A DNA stretch of 64,000 bases from Tepidiforma thermophila (GTDB taxonomy: Bacteria; Chloroflexota; Dehalococcoidia; Tepidiformales; Tepidiformaceae): NCBI RefSeq assembly GCF_002563855.1, contig NZ_PDJQ01000001.1, positions 1,178,001-1,242,000 of the forward strand. Reading direction: 5' to 3'. The number at the start of each line of letters is the position of its first letter. The stretch's first letter is position 1. Position numbers and translations under genes: made by a program. Under the pieces are notes generated by a model. The model was given only the letters and a program-made list of their open reading frames with translations, was not told the origin of the DNA and made no database searches. This document shows positions 16,272 through 25,382 of the stretch, in pieces.

Positions 16272-17243
16272 TCAGGCCGCCTCGGCCGCCAGCTTCTGCT
16301 GCCCCCGCACCTTCCGCCACAGCTTCGCCAGGTCGCCGTTCTCCCACGCCACCAGCACCTGCGAGGCCACCCCGATGCTCGAATACGTCCCCGCCACGAT
16401 GCCCACCAGCAGCACCAGCAGGAAGTTCCGGATCGTTTCGCCGCCGATCAGCAGCATCGCCACGATCGTCAGCAGCACCGTCACCGACGTATTGATCGAC
16501 CGCGCCAGCGTCTCGGTCAGGCTCGCGTTCACCGCCTCCTCGAACGGCACATAGGGGTCCTGCGAGACCACCTCGCGCACCCGGTCGAACACCACAATCG
16601 TGTCGTGCACCGAGAAGCCGATGACCGTCAGGATTGCCGTGATAAACGCCGTATCCACCTCCACGCCCCTGAACTCCCCGAGCACCGCGAACAGCCCCAT
16701 CACAATCACCGCATCGTGCACCAGCGCGATCACCGCGCACGCACCGTACCGCCACGCCTTCGGCAGCTGCCGGAACGCCAGCCAGATGTAGACCAGGATC
16801 GCGACCGCCGCCGCAATCACCGCCAGCGTCGCATACCGCGCAATCTCCGCAGATACCGACCCTGACACCGTCGCAAAGTCCTTCCGCTCCAGCGCCCCGA
16901 ACCGCTCCTGCAGCGCCCGCTCGATGTCGTCGATCTCCCCCGGCGGAACCGGCCCGGCTCCGCCCGTCAGGCTTGGCGCGTTCTCCAGTTCGTTCGTCCG
17001 CACGATGAACGTGTTGGTGCCCGATTGCTGTACCCGCGCCTCCGGATGGCCCAGGTCGCGCATCGCCTGCCGCAGCTCCGCCTGCGTAACCGTCCGCTCC
17101 TTGAACTCAATCGTAAACGTCGACCCCGACGTGAACTCGATGCCCGGCTTGAGCCCAAAGATCGCCAGCGCAGCCAGTGCCGCCAGGAAAAACACGCCCG
17201 AAAACCCGAGGTACCACCAGCGCTTGCCTGCAAAGTCCAGCAT
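16272..17243 (-). CDS. secF: Protein translocase subunit SecF
   Basis: 323-residue membrane protein assisting Sec-dependent export. The pattern includes FGLKPGIEFTSGSTFTIEF near the N-terminus, VHDAVIVMGLFAVLG and VIGFSVHDTIVVFDRVRE, which are RND/SecF signatures. Six membrane helices are expected. ATG 17243 (MLDFAGKRWW) is chosen, four nt after the secD stop; the frame extends upstream to 17309 within secD and is not coding there. Last gene of HD-yajC-secD-secF. Confidence 0.95.
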   Translation of the reverse strand: MLDFAGKRWWYLGFSGVFFLAALAALAIFGLKPGIEFTSGSTFTIEFKERTVTQAELRQAMRDLGHPEARVQQSGTNTFIVRTNELENAPSLTGGAGPVPPGEIDDIERALQERFGALERKDFATVSGSVSAEIARYATLAVIAAAVAILVYIWLAFRQLPKAWRYGACAVIALVHDAVIVMGLFAVLGEFRGVEVDTAFITAILTVIGFSVHDTIVVFDRVREVVSQDPYVPFEEAVNASLTETLARSINTSVTVLLTIVAMLLIGGETIRNFLLVLLVGIVAGTYSSIGVASQVLVAWENGDLAKLWRKVRGQQKLAAEAA

Positions 17244-17247
17244 TCGC

Positions 17248-18648
17248 CTACTCCCCCGCGGCCTCGGCCAGCCGCCGGCGCCGCTCTTGCGCCGGCACTT
17301 CCGACGCATTGAACAGGAACCCGCTCTTCGCCAGCGGCGTCCCCAGCAGCATCTTCAGGAAGGTCCGCGTCACGGTGATCGCCGAGAACATGCTCACCAG
17401 CACACCGATCGCCAGCGTCAGCGCGAAACCTTTCACCAGCGCCGCCCCGAACTGGTCTCCGAACCAGTACAGGATGACGCACGTAATTAGCGTCGAGACG
17501 TTCGAGTCGCGAATCGACGACCACGCTCGCCGGAACCCGATGTCGATCGCCGCGTTCAGCGTCCGCCCGCGCCGCAGCTCCTCTTTCAGCCGCTCGAAAA
17601 TCAGGATGTTCGCGTCGACCGCCATACCCACCGAGAGCACGAACGCCGCAATGCCCGAGAGCGTCAGCGTCACCGGCACCAGCTTGAAAATCATTAGCGT
17701 CACCGACGTGTATACCACCAGCGCCGCCGAAGCCAGCAGGCCCGGGAGCCGGTAGTACAGCACCATGAACAGCATCACCGACGCCAGGCCGACGAGGCCG
17801 GCCTTTACCGAGGCGAGCACCGAGTCCTCGCCGAGCGTCGCGCTCACCTCGCTCGCCTGCACCGTCCGCAGCGGAATCGGCAGCGCGCCGGCGTTCAGCT
17901 GCTTCGAGAGCGTATTCGCCTCGCTGAACGTCGGCTGCCCTGTAATCTGCCCCCGGTCCCGGATGACGGCCTGCACCTCCGCCTCGCTCAGCACCTCGCC
18001 GTCGAGCATCACCACCAGCAGCCGCCGCGGGTCTCCCGGCGGATACTGCAGCGCCCGGGTCGTTATCTGCTCCATCAGCTCGGCGCCGACGCCCGTCGTC
18101 TCGAAGTTCACCGCAAACGTCGTCCCCAGCCGCGACGGGTACGTGTTGTTCTTCAGGTAGGCGCCCGTCATCTGCAGCGTCTGCCCGTTCACCACCCCGG
18201 TCGCCGGGACGAGGTTGTACTGGTCGTCGTACACCATGAACTCCAGCGACGCCGTCTTCCCGATGAGGTTCTGCGCCTCCGTCAGCGAAATCCCCGGGAC
18301 CTGCACGCTCAGCCGGTTCCCGCTCGCGCGCGCAATCTCCGCCTCGCTCACGCCGAACGCATTCACGCGCCGCTCCACCACCTGCTTCGCGCTCTCCAGC
18401 GCCTGGTCGAGGTCGCCCTGGTAGTCCGGCGGCGGGTCGGCCTCGAGTACCAGCCGCACCCCGCCCCGCAGGTCGAGCCCGAGCCGCATCGTCTCCCGCT
18501 CGAAGTCGCCAATCTTGATCCCGCGCCCCGAGGGCCAGAAGTCGCCCGGCAGGTACCGCTCGGGCGTGCTCGGCCAGACGACGATGATGCTGAAGGTCGT
18601 CAGCGCGACAACGAACAGAAACAGCAGGACCGTCGTGGTACTACGCAC
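17248..18648 (-). CDS. secD: Protein translocase subunit SecD
   Basis: 466 residues. N-terminal helix, then GLDLRGGVRLVLEAD, a large external P1 region with AEIARASGNRLSVQVPG and GQPTFSEANTLSKQLNAGALPIP, followed by five or six helices containing LSVGMAVDANILIFERLKEELRRG and IDIGFRRAWSSIRDSN. These are diagnostic SecD motifs. It uses proton motive force with SecF to pull proteins through SecYEG. Overlaps the end of yajC by eight nt. Confidence 0.97.
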   Translation of the reverse strand: MRSTTTVLLFLFVVALTTFSIIVVWPSTPERYLPGDFWPSGRGIKIGDFERETMRLGLDLRGGVRLVLEADPPPDYQGDLDQALESAKQVVERRVNAFGVSEAEIARASGNRLSVQVPGISLTEAQNLIGKTASLEFMVYDDQYNLVPATGVVNGQTLQMTGAYLKNNTYPSRLGTTFAVNFETTGVGAELMEQITTRALQYPPGDPRRLLVVMLDGEVLSEAEVQAVIRDRGQITGQPTFSEANTLSKQLNAGALPIPLRTVQASEVSATLGEDSVLASVKAGLVGLASVMLFMVLYYRLPGLLASAALVVYTSVTLMIFKLVPVTLTLSGIAAFVLSVGMAVDANILIFERLKEELRRGRTLNAAIDIGFRRAWSSIRDSNVSTLITCVILYWFGDQFGAALVKGFALTLAIGVLVSMFSAITVTRTFLKMLLGTPLAKSGFLFNASEVPAQERRRRLAEAAGE

Positions 18649-18988
18649 CCGAGCGTGTCACCTCGCCCGTCGTCCCCTCCGTCGCCTGCGCGGCGCCTCC
18701 CGCCGGCTCCAGCGTGCTCAGCCGCCGCGCGATCGCATCGGTCACCGCCCGGACCCGCACCCCCGGCGCAATCTCGAGGATGATCTGCGTCGGGCCCTCC
18801 GCAGGCACCACCACATCCTTCACCTCGCCGATCAGCCCGCCCGTCGTAATCACCTCGTCGCCGATCTTCAGCTGCTGGACCGCCTTCCGCTGCTCCTTCT
18901 TCTCCTTCAGCACCGGCTGCAGCAGGATGAAGTAAAAGGCGGCAACCGCCAGCCCCGTATAGAAAATCACGCTCCACATTGCGGCCAT
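18641..18988 (-). CDS. yajC: Preprotein translocase subunit YajC
   Basis: 115 residues: a single N-terminal helix (VIFYTGLAVAAFYFILLQPV) followed by KKEQRKAVQQLKIGDEVITTGGLIGEV, the YajC signature, then an acidic tail. It associates with SecDF in the membrane. GGAG precedes the ATG. The upstream HD gene ends 36 nt away, so co-transcription is likely. Confidence 0.95.
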   Translation of the reverse strand: MAAMWSVIFYTGLAVAAFYFILLQPVLKEKKEQRKAVQQLKIGDEVITTGGLIGEVKDVVVPAEGPTQIILEIAPGVRVRAVTDAIARRLSTLEPAGGAAQATEGTTGEVTRSGA

Positions 18989-19024
18989 GCTGGAATCTCC
19001 TCGCCGGCCCTTTACCCGGCCGGT

Positions 19025-19906
19025 CTACTCCGCGAACCCGGGGCGCGTCAGCACGTCGCGTGCCAGTGCGAGGGCCTCATCCCTCGTCCGAATCTGCCCC
19101 TCGAGCTGGGCGTGGCGAACCGATGTTAGGACAGCCCCCAGCAAGCGTCCACCGGAAAGCCCCAGCTCCGCGATGAGGTCATCACCGGTCACCAGCGGCT
19201 CCGGCCCGTCGCCTTCGGTCGCGCCCCACGCCCGCGCCAGCACATAGTTCACGAACCCACAGTGCCGCCGGAAGTGCTCCCGCGTGTACCGCGGCCCCTG
19301 CGTCGCCCATCCGTCGGCCAGGTTCACCACCATAAGCGCCAGCACCTCGCCGTCGAGGTCGCGAACGAACCGCCGCACCGCCCGGTCAGTCGCCGGCCAG
19401 TTCCGGACCAGCTCTGCCGGCCGCAGGTGGTAGCGGATGAGCCGCCCCACCAGCGCAGCCGCCTCGGCCTCGAGCCCGAGGGCCGCCAGCCGCGGCGCCA
19501 TCATATCCGCACCTGCCGGCCCGTGCCGCGGAAACCGCAGCCGCCCGTCCTCGAACGTCGCTGTCGCCGGCTTCGCCACGTCGTGCAGCAGCGCCCCCAG
19601 CCGAACCAGCGCCGGGAGCGGCACCCCGCCAACCTCCCGCTCCAGCCACCGGTCGAAATCCACCCACCCGATCGCCTCCCGGAACTCCCGCCCGGGGACT
19701 CCGTCGCCAAAGACCGCGTCCACCGCCTCCACCGCCGCGAGACTGTGCCCGAGCACGTCGTAGGCGTGCAGCTCCGGCTGCGCAAATCCGCGCCCCGCCT
19801 CCAGCTCGGGGATCAGCGCCGTAAGCCCGCCGGCCGCGTCGAACGCCCGCAGCCGTTCCCCGGCCCGGCCGTCGGCCAGCACATCCAGCAGCGTTGCCTG
19901 GCCCAT
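19025..19906 (-). CDS. HD-domain protein resembling the C-terminal half of CCA-adding enzymes
   Basis: 293 residues. ELHAYDVLGHSLAAVEAVD and LGALLHDVAKPATAT supply the HD metal residues, then HGPAGADM and RLIRYHLRP, as in the HD part of tRNA nucleotidyltransferases and poly(A) polymerases. No nucleotidyltransferase domain (GGxxRD) precedes it, so it is an HD-only phosphohydrolase-type protein. ATG 19906 is preceded by TACCCT and a six-nt gap on the minus strand, indicating a leaderless start; it appears to head the yajC-secD-secF operon. Confidence 0.82.
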   Translation of the reverse strand: MGQATLLDVLADGRAGERLRAFDAAGGLTALIPELEAGRGFAQPELHAYDVLGHSLAAVEAVDAVFGDGVPGREFREAIGWVDFDRWLEREVGGVPLPALVRLGALLHDVAKPATATFEDGRLRFPRHGPAGADMMAPRLAALGLEAEAAALVGRLIRYHLRPAELVRNWPATDRAVRRFVRDLDGEVLALMVVNLADGWATQGPRYTREHFRRHCGFVNYVLARAWGATEGDGPEPLVTGDDLIAELGLSGGRLLGAVLTSVRHAQLEGQIRTRDEALALARDVLTRPGFAE

Positions 19907-19912
19907 AACTGC

Positions 19913-19918
19913 AGGGTA
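19913..19918 (-). promoter_or_regulatory. Putative -10 element (TACCCT) for the HD-yajC-secDF operon
   Basis: TACCCT followed by six nt and ATG 19906 on the minus strand, with no ribosome-binding site. Confidence 0.5.
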
Positions 19919-19969
19919 CGCCCTGCCGCTTCGCCGTGCAGTCGGCTCGCCCGCGAACAGCACCGCCCC

Positions 19970-19975
19970 TACGAT
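19970..19975 (+). promoter_or_regulatory. Putative -10 element (TACGAT) for the MFS transporter
   Basis: TACGAT is followed by six nt and GTG 19982. The divergent HD gene has the same arrangement on the other strand. Confidence 0.45.
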
Positions 19976-19981
19976 GCTCAC

Positions 19982-21202
19982 GTGAACGGAAACGTCAGCC
20001 CGGCGTCCTTCCGCATCCGCTCCCTTACCGTCCCGGTCTACCTCCCCACCTTCCTCTTTGCGGTCGGGCAGGGCGCGGTCATCCCCGTCATGCCCCTCTA
20101 CGCCATCGAGATCGGCGCCTCCCCCGCCTTCGCCGGCTTCCTCGTTGCCCTCCGCGGCATCGGCACCATGGCCTTCGATATCCCCGCCGGCATCATGGTC
20201 TCCCGCCTCGGCGAACGCTGGGCCATGCTCGCCGCCACCGCCGTCCTCTTCTTCATCGCCGTCGGCTTCGCCCTCGCCCCGGCCACGCTCCTCCTCGCAC
20301 CGCTCGCCTTCCTCATGGGCTGCACCTGGGCCGTCTGGATGCTCGCCCGCCTCTCCTACGCCACCGACGTCTCCCCGCTCGACCAGCGCGGCCGCGTCCT
20401 CTCCCTCATCGGCGGCTCCAACCGCATCGGCAACTTCGCCGGCCCCTTCATCGGCGCTGCCGGCGCGACGCTCATCGGCACCGATGCCGCCTTCTACCTC
20501 CAGGCCCTGCTCGCCCTCGCCGCCGCCATCACGATCTTCGCCGTCGTCCGCGAAACACCCCCCGACCACGGCGCCGCCGCCGGCGGCCACCCCGTACTTG
20601 GCGTTCTCCGCGAACACGCCGCCGTCTTCGCCACAGCCGGGCTCGCTTCCCTTGCCATCCAGGTCCTCCGCTCCAGCCGCCAGGCCGTCATCCCCCTCTG
20701 GGGCGACCGCATCGGCCTCGATGCCGCCCAGGTCTCCATCATCTTCGGCCTCTCCTCCGCCCTCGATATGACCCTCTTCTACCCTGTCGGCATCGTCATG
20801 GACCGCTGGGGCCGGAAGTTCGCCGGCGTCCCCTGCCTCCTCTTCATGAGCGCCGGCATGCTCTTCGTCCCCCTCAGCGATTCCTACCTCGCCCTCCTGC
20901 TCGCCAGCCTTCTGATCTCCTTCGGGAACGGCCTCGGCAGCGGCATCAACATGACCCTCGGCTCCGACTTCTCCCCCGCCGTCGGCCGCGGAGAGTTCCT
21001 CGGCGCATGGCGCCTCGTCACCGACCTCGGCACCGCCGGCGGTCCCCTCCTCGTCAGCGCCATCATCGGCGTCAGCTCCCTCGGCGCCGCTGCCGTCGCC
21101 ACAGGCGGCATCGGGCTGGCCGGCGCAGCCGTCCTCACCTTCCTCGTCCCCGAACCGCTCCGCCGTCACCGCCCGGCTGCCGGGCCGGCCCCCGGCGCCT
21201 GA
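19982..21202 (+). CDS. Major facilitator superfamily transporter
   Basis: 406 residues with about twelve hydrophobic helices in two halves. GIMVSRLGERWAML between helices 2 and 3 and GIVMDRWGRKFAG in the second half are the MFS loop motifs. It resembles drug/proton or sugar efflux carriers, but the substrate cannot be told. GTG 19982 is chosen because TACGAT lies six nt upstream; the frame extends to 19262 only as shadow of the HD gene. It converges on the CoA transferase gene with a six-nt gap. Confidence 0.88.
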   Translation: MNGNVSPASFRIRSLTVPVYLPTFLFAVGQGAVIPVMPLYAIEIGASPAFAGFLVALRGIGTMAFDIPAGIMVSRLGERWAMLAATAVLFFIAVGFALAPATLLLAPLAFLMGCTWAVWMLARLSYATDVSPLDQRGRVLSLIGGSNRIGNFAGPFIGAAGATLIGTDAAFYLQALLALAAAITIFAVVRETPPDHGAAAGGHPVLGVLREHAAVFATAGLASLAIQVLRSSRQAVIPLWGDRIGLDAAQVSIIFGLSSALDMTLFYPVGIVMDRWGRKFAGVPCLLFMSAGMLFVPLSDSYLALLLASLLISFGNGLGSGINMTLGSDFSPAVGRGEFLGAWRLVTDLGTAGGPLLVSAIIGVSSLGAAAVATGGIGLAGAAVLTFLVPEPLRRHRPAAGPAPGA

Positions 21203-21208
21203 CCCGGC

Positions 21209-22408
21209 TCAGAGAATCGCGCCCGCGTCCTTCAGCGCCGCAATCTGCTCCCAGTCGTACCCCAGCTCCAGCAGCACCTCCTCCGTGTGCTGCCCCAGCT
21301 CCGGCGCCCACCCGTGCGGCCGCGCCGGCGTCCCGTAGAAGTCGGCCGGCGTGTTCACCTGCTCCACCACCCCGTCCGGCGACTCCAGCTCCACAAACGC
21401 CCCCGCGGCCCGCACCACCGGGTCCTTCACCACCTCGGCCACGTTCAGGATCGGCGCCCACCACACGTCGTGCGCATCGAAAATCGGCCCCCACTCCGCC
21501 AGCGGCTTCGTCGCGAAGATCCGGTCGAGGGCCGCCACCAGCGCCGGGGCGTTGTCCCGCCGCCCCGGGATATCCGCGAAGCGCGGGTCCTCGGCCAGCT
21601 CCGGCGGATTCCCCAGCGCCCGCAGCAGGTCCGGCCAGTGCCGGTCGCCCTGCAGGAGCAAAAGGTAAAACCACCGTCCCTCCGCATCACGGTACGGGTT
21701 GATCAGCGGGTTCGGCGCATGCCGCCGGTCGTGCGGCGGCGTCGGCGGCGGCTGCAGCCGGAGCTGCGTGTTCGTGTCCCACCCCATCATGTACACGCCG
21801 ATCCGCGCCAGCGAGACCGCCACCCGCTGCCCCCGCCCGGTCCGCGTCCGCGCGAACAGCGCCGCAGCCACCGCCCCGGCCGCGCTCGAACCGGTCATGT
21901 GGTCGCCCATGCCGCCCCGCTGCAGCGGCGGCTCCGCCCCTTCCGGCGTCAGTCCTGCAACAACCCCTGCCCGCGACCAGAACGCCCCAACGTCGTACGC
22001 CGCCCGGTTCGCCTCCGGCGAATCCGGCCCGTACCCCGTCACCTGGCAGTAGATCAGTCCCGGGTTCCGCGCCGAAAGCTCCTCGTAGGTCATCCCCAGC
22101 CGCTCCAGGGCCCGCGGCCGCATATTCGTCACGAACACATCCGCCCGGTCAATCAGCGCCCCGGCGATCGCCCGGCCCTCCGGCGTCTCCAGGTTCACCG
22201 CCACGCTCCGCTTGCCGCGGTTGTCCAGCTCGAACGGCGGGTTCATCGCCATGCCGAACGCCGCGCCCAGCCCCCGGAACGGGTCCCCCTCTGGCGGCTC
22301 CAGCTTTACGACCTCCGCGCCCCAGTCGGCCAGGATCGCGGCGCACGAGGGCCCCGCGACCCAGACGCCCATCTCGACCACCCGGATGCCTTCCAGCGGT
22401 CCAGCCAT
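21209..22408 (-). CDS. CaiB/BaiF family (type III) CoA transferase
   Basis: 399 residues. MAGPLEGIRVVEMGVWVAGP, then ADWGAEVVKLEPPEGDPFRG, KRSVAVNLETPEGR, ADVFVTNMRP and YCQVTGYGPDSP define the family. The segment AAYDVGAFWSRAGVV contains the probable catalytic Asp. These enzymes transfer CoA between organic acids. The substrate is unknown. GGAGGGAAGGAG precedes the ATG, a strong ribosome-binding site. A second paralogue is at 56570-57844. Confidence 0.92.
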   Translation of the reverse strand: MAGPLEGIRVVEMGVWVAGPSCAAILADWGAEVVKLEPPEGDPFRGLGAAFGMAMNPPFELDNRGKRSVAVNLETPEGRAIAGALIDRADVFVTNMRPRALERLGMTYEELSARNPGLIYCQVTGYGPDSPEANRAAYDVGAFWSRAGVVAGLTPEGAEPPLQRGGMGDHMTGSSAAGAVAAALFARTRTGRGQRVAVSLARIGVYMMGWDTNTQLRLQPPPTPPHDRRHAPNPLINPYRDAEGRWFYLLLLQGDRHWPDLLRALGNPPELAEDPRFADIPGRRDNAPALVAALDRIFATKPLAEWGPIFDAHDVWWAPILNVAEVVKDPVVRAAGAFVELESPDGVVEQVNTPADFYGTPARPHGWAPELGQHTEEVLLELGYDWEQIAALKDAGAIL

Positions 22409-22483
22409 CTCCTTCCCTCCGTTCCGAACCGAAAAGCGTCGCCCACGGATTCTACCGGCGCCTCCGCCAGCCGCGACCCGGCC

Positions 22484-23212
22484 CTACCGCACCGCGTTCG
22501 CCAGCGCCGAGCACGCGCTTGCCGCAAGAATCACGAACACCAGCAGCCGGAAGCGCCGCTCGTCCAGCCGGTGGAACAGCCGGTTGCCCGCCAGCCGCCC
22601 CGCCTGGCTCGCCGGAAACGCCAGCAGCGCCAGCCCGGCGGTGTGCCAGGTCAGCGTCCCCGAAGCCGCCAGCATCGCCGCTGCCCCGCCCGACGTCGCC
22701 AGAAAGTACACCGTCGTCGTCCCCCGGAACGCCAGCGGCGCCAGCCGCCGCCCCTGCAGATACAGCACGACCGGCGGCCCCGACATGCTCGTTGACGTAT
22801 TCAGCAGCCCGCTCACGAACCCCGTCCCCAGGTCCCACCCGGGCCCCGTACCGCGCAGCTGCCAGCCGCGTGCCAGCACCGCCGTGAACACCAGCACACA
22901 GATCGCCATGCCGGCCTGCAGCGCCCGCGGCTCCAGGAACAGCAGCACCGCCAGCCCGAACGGCATCCCCAGGTAACACCCAGCCACCATCCCCGCGGTC
23001 GTCCGCCGCTCCGCTGCCCGCCCCACCGCCCGCAGCTGCGTCAGGTTCACCGCCGTCCCGAGCAGGTTCGCCAGCGCCACCGTCTCCTTCGGCCCAATCA
23101 CCATCGCCAGGAACGGCACGATGAACAGCGAGAACCCGAAGCCCGAAAGCGCCTGGATCAGCGAGGCCGCCGCCGCAAGCCCCGTCACCGCCAGGCCCGT
23201 CTGCCAGTCCAC
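22484..23212 (-). CDS. TauE/SafE-family membrane permease
   Basis: 242 residues with about seven or eight hydrophobic helices. LIQALSGFGFSLFIVPFLAMVIGPKETVAL near the N-terminus and a matching second-half GLLNTSTSMSGPPVVLYL are the paired motifs of the sulfite exporter TauE/SafE family. It probably exports an organosulphur or other organic anion. GTG start at 23212 follows AAGGAGG. The stop is 75 nt from the upstream end of the CoA transferase gene, so the two may be co-transcribed. Confidence 0.85.
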   Translation of the reverse strand: MDWQTGLAVTGLAAAASLIQALSGFGFSLFIVPFLAMVIGPKETVALANLLGTAVNLTQLRAVGRAAERRTTAGMVAGCYLGMPFGLAVLLFLEPRALQAGMAICVLVFTAVLARGWQLRGTGPGWDLGTGFVSGLLNTSTSMSGPPVVLYLQGRRLAPLAFRGTTTVYFLATSGGAAAMLAASGTLTWHTAGLALLAFPASQAGRLAGNRLFHRLDERRFRLLVFVILAASACSALANAVR

Positions 23213-23266
23213 GCCTCCTTATCGCACGCCCCCGCGCTCCGACCAACGCACACCCCGCCGCCGCGC

Positions 23267-23272
23267 TACCCT
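23267..23272 (+). promoter_or_regulatory. Putative -10 element (TACCCT) for the hydrolase gene pair
   Basis: TACCCT is followed by six nt and ATG 23279 with no Shine-Dalgarno sequence. Confidence 0.5.
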
Positions 23273-23278
23273 ACACAT

Positions 23279-23974
23279 ATGGAAGTTGCCAACGAACTCA
23301 TGGTCCGCGGCATCGTCGTCGGCGTGTTCCAGGAAAACTGCTGGGTCATCGGGAACCGCCGCACCGGCGAAGCCATCTGCATCGACCCCGGCGACGAGCC
23401 CGAGGAGATCCTCGCCCTCGCCCGCGACATGGGCGTCACCATTAAGTACATCGCCAACTCCCACGCCCACGTCGACCACGTCATGGGCGTCGCCGGCGTC
23501 CACGCCGCCACCGGGGCGAAGTTCCTCCTCCACCAGGCCGACCTCGACCTCCTCCGCCACGGCTGGAAGGCGATCGCCGCCCGCTTCGGCATCTCCATCG
23601 AAAAGGGCCCGCCCGACCCCGACGCCTTCGTCACTCACGGCGACATCGTCGAAGTCGCCGGCCTCCGCCTCCACACCATCGCCACCCCCGGCCACACCCC
23701 CGGCTCCGTCTCCTACTACGCCGAAGAGGGCCTCCTCTTCAGCGGCGATACCCTCTTCCGCGGCTCGATCGGCCGCACCGACCTCCCGGGCGGGAACTTC
23801 GAGCAGGAGATGCGTTCCATCTGCGAGCGGCTGCTCGTGCTCCCGGATGAGACCATCGTCCTCCCCGGCCACATGCAGGAAACCACGATCGGCTTCGAAA
23901 AGCAGCACAACCCCTTCGTCCTCGAATGGCTCCGCCGCGGCCAGGACCCCGCCGCAAGCTGGCTCCGGCAGTAA
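23279..23974 (+). CDS. Metallo-beta-lactamase hydrolase, glyoxalase II-like
   Basis: 231 residues. FQENCWVIGNRRTGEAICIDPGDE, SHAHVDHVMG (HxHxDH), ATPGHTPGSVSYY, FSGDTLFRGSIGRTDLPGG and VLPGHM are the consecutive motifs of hydroxyacylglutathione-hydrolase-like proteins. It is likely to hydrolyse a thioester, but glutathione dependence is not shown. It is followed four nt later by a second metallo-beta-lactamase gene. Confidence 0.9.
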   Translation: MEVANELMVRGIVVGVFQENCWVIGNRRTGEAICIDPGDEPEEILALARDMGVTIKYIANSHAHVDHVMGVAGVHAATGAKFLLHQADLDLLRHGWKAIAARFGISIEKGPPDPDAFVTHGDIVEVAGLRLHTIATPGHTPGSVSYYAEEGLLFSGDTLFRGSIGRTDLPGGNFEQEMRSICERLLVLPDETIVLPGHMQETTIGFEKQHNPFVLEWLRRGQDPAASWLRQ

Positions 23975-23978
23975 CCCG

Positions 23979-25370
23979 GTGACGGCTCGTATCGAATTCC
24001 ATGGCGGCGCCGGCACCGTCACCGGCTCCCGCTTCCTCGTTTCCACCCGCGACGACGCCATCCTCGTCGATTGCGGCCTCTTCCAGGGCCTGAAAGAGCT
24101 CCGCCTGCGCAACTGGCAGGGCCCCGGCTTCGACCCCCAGGCCCCCCGCGCCATAATCCTTACCCACGCCCACATCGACCACACCGGCTACCTCCCCCGG
24201 CTCGTCCAGCTCGGCTACCGCGGCCCCATCTACACAACGCCCGCCACCGCCGAAATGACCCGCATCCTCCTCCTCGATGCGGCCGAAATCCAGGAGGAAG
24301 ATGCCGCCTTCGCTAACCGGAAAGGCTTCAGCAAACACCACCCCGCCCTCCCCCTCTACACCGTCAAAGACGCCCTTCGGGCCCTCCAGTACATCCGCAC
24401 CCGGCCCTATGGCGAACGCTTCGACGCCGGCACCTTCCGCGTCACCTTCCGCAACGCCGGCCATATCCTCGGCTCCGCCTTCGTACAGCTCGAAGTTCCC
24501 ATGGGCGAAGACCGCGCCCACCGCATCGTCTTCAGCGGCGACCTCGGGCGCTACCACCAGCCCATCCACACCGACCCCGCCCCCCTCCCGCCCTGCGACA
24601 CCCTCGTCCTCGAATCCACCTACGGCGACCGCTCCCACGGCCACCAGTCCGTCATCACGCAGCTCCGCGACGAACTCCTCCCCACCCTCGAGCGCGGCGG
24701 GACCGTCCTGGTGCCCGCCTTCGCTGTCGCCCGCGCCCAGCTCGTCACCCACCACCTCCGCATCGCCATCGAAACCGGCCGCTTCCCCGATGTCCCCATC
24801 CACATCGACTCCCCCATGGCCAACGACGTCACCGGCCTCTACAACCGCTACCTCGAAAGCGAATACCTCGACCGCGACATCCCTCACACTGCCCCCGGCG
24901 CCCTCTTCCCCCGCAACGTCCGTTTCCACCGCACCATCGAGGATTCGAAGAAGCTCAACAACCTCCCCGGCCCCCGCATCATCATCGCCGCCAGCGGCAT
25001 GCTCACCGGCGGCCGCGTCCTCCACCACCTCCAGCGGCTCGCCCCCGACCCGCGCAACCTCATCTGCCTGGTCGGCTACCAGGCCGCCGGAACCCGCGGC
25101 CGCGCCCTCCTCGAAGGAGCGCCCACCGTCCGCGTCTTCGGCATCGACGTCGACGTCCGCGCCCGCGTCACCTGCATCCACGGCCTTTCCGCCCACGCCG
25201 ACCGCGATGAACTGATCCGCTGGGTCGAATCCGCCCACGAGCCCCCGAAACGCATCGTCCTCGTCCACGGCGAACCGCCCGCCGCCGAGTCGCTCGCTGC
25301 CGCCCTCCGCGCCCGCGTGCTGTCCGACCTCGTCGTCCCCGCGCTTGGCCAGTCTCTCGCCCTCGCCTGA
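23979..25370 (+). CDS. Beta-CASP metallo-beta-lactamase ribonuclease-like protein (CPSF/Ysh1 type)
   Basis: 463 residues. FHGGAGTVTGSRFLV, LTHAHIDHTGYLPRL (HxHxDH) and FSGDLGRYHQP form the lactamase core; VLESTYGDRSHG, PAFAVARAQ, SGMLTGGRVLHHLQ and HGLSAHADRDELIRW are the beta-CASP and C-terminal motifs. Members process RNA endo- or exonucleolytically. GTG 23979 begins the family pattern and is four nt after the preceding stop. The N-terminal GGAGTVTGSR identifies the Ysh1/CPSF73-like branch, not RNase J. Confidence 0.9.
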   Translation: MTARIEFHGGAGTVTGSRFLVSTRDDAILVDCGLFQGLKELRLRNWQGPGFDPQAPRAIILTHAHIDHTGYLPRLVQLGYRGPIYTTPATAEMTRILLLDAAEIQEEDAAFANRKGFSKHHPALPLYTVKDALRALQYIRTRPYGERFDAGTFRVTFRNAGHILGSAFVQLEVPMGEDRAHRIVFSGDLGRYHQPIHTDPAPLPPCDTLVLESTYGDRSHGHQSVITQLRDELLPTLERGGTVLVPAFAVARAQLVTHHLRIAIETGRFPDVPIHIDSPMANDVTGLYNRYLESEYLDRDIPHTAPGALFPRNVRFHRTIEDSKKLNNLPGPRIIIAASGMLTGGRVLHHLQRLAPDPRNLICLVGYQAAGTRGRALLEGAPTVRVFGIDVDVRARVTCIHGLSAHADRDELIRWVESAHEPPKRIVLVHGEPPAAESLAAALRARVLSDLVVPALGQSLALA

Positions 25371-25382
25371 ACGGCCCGGCCG

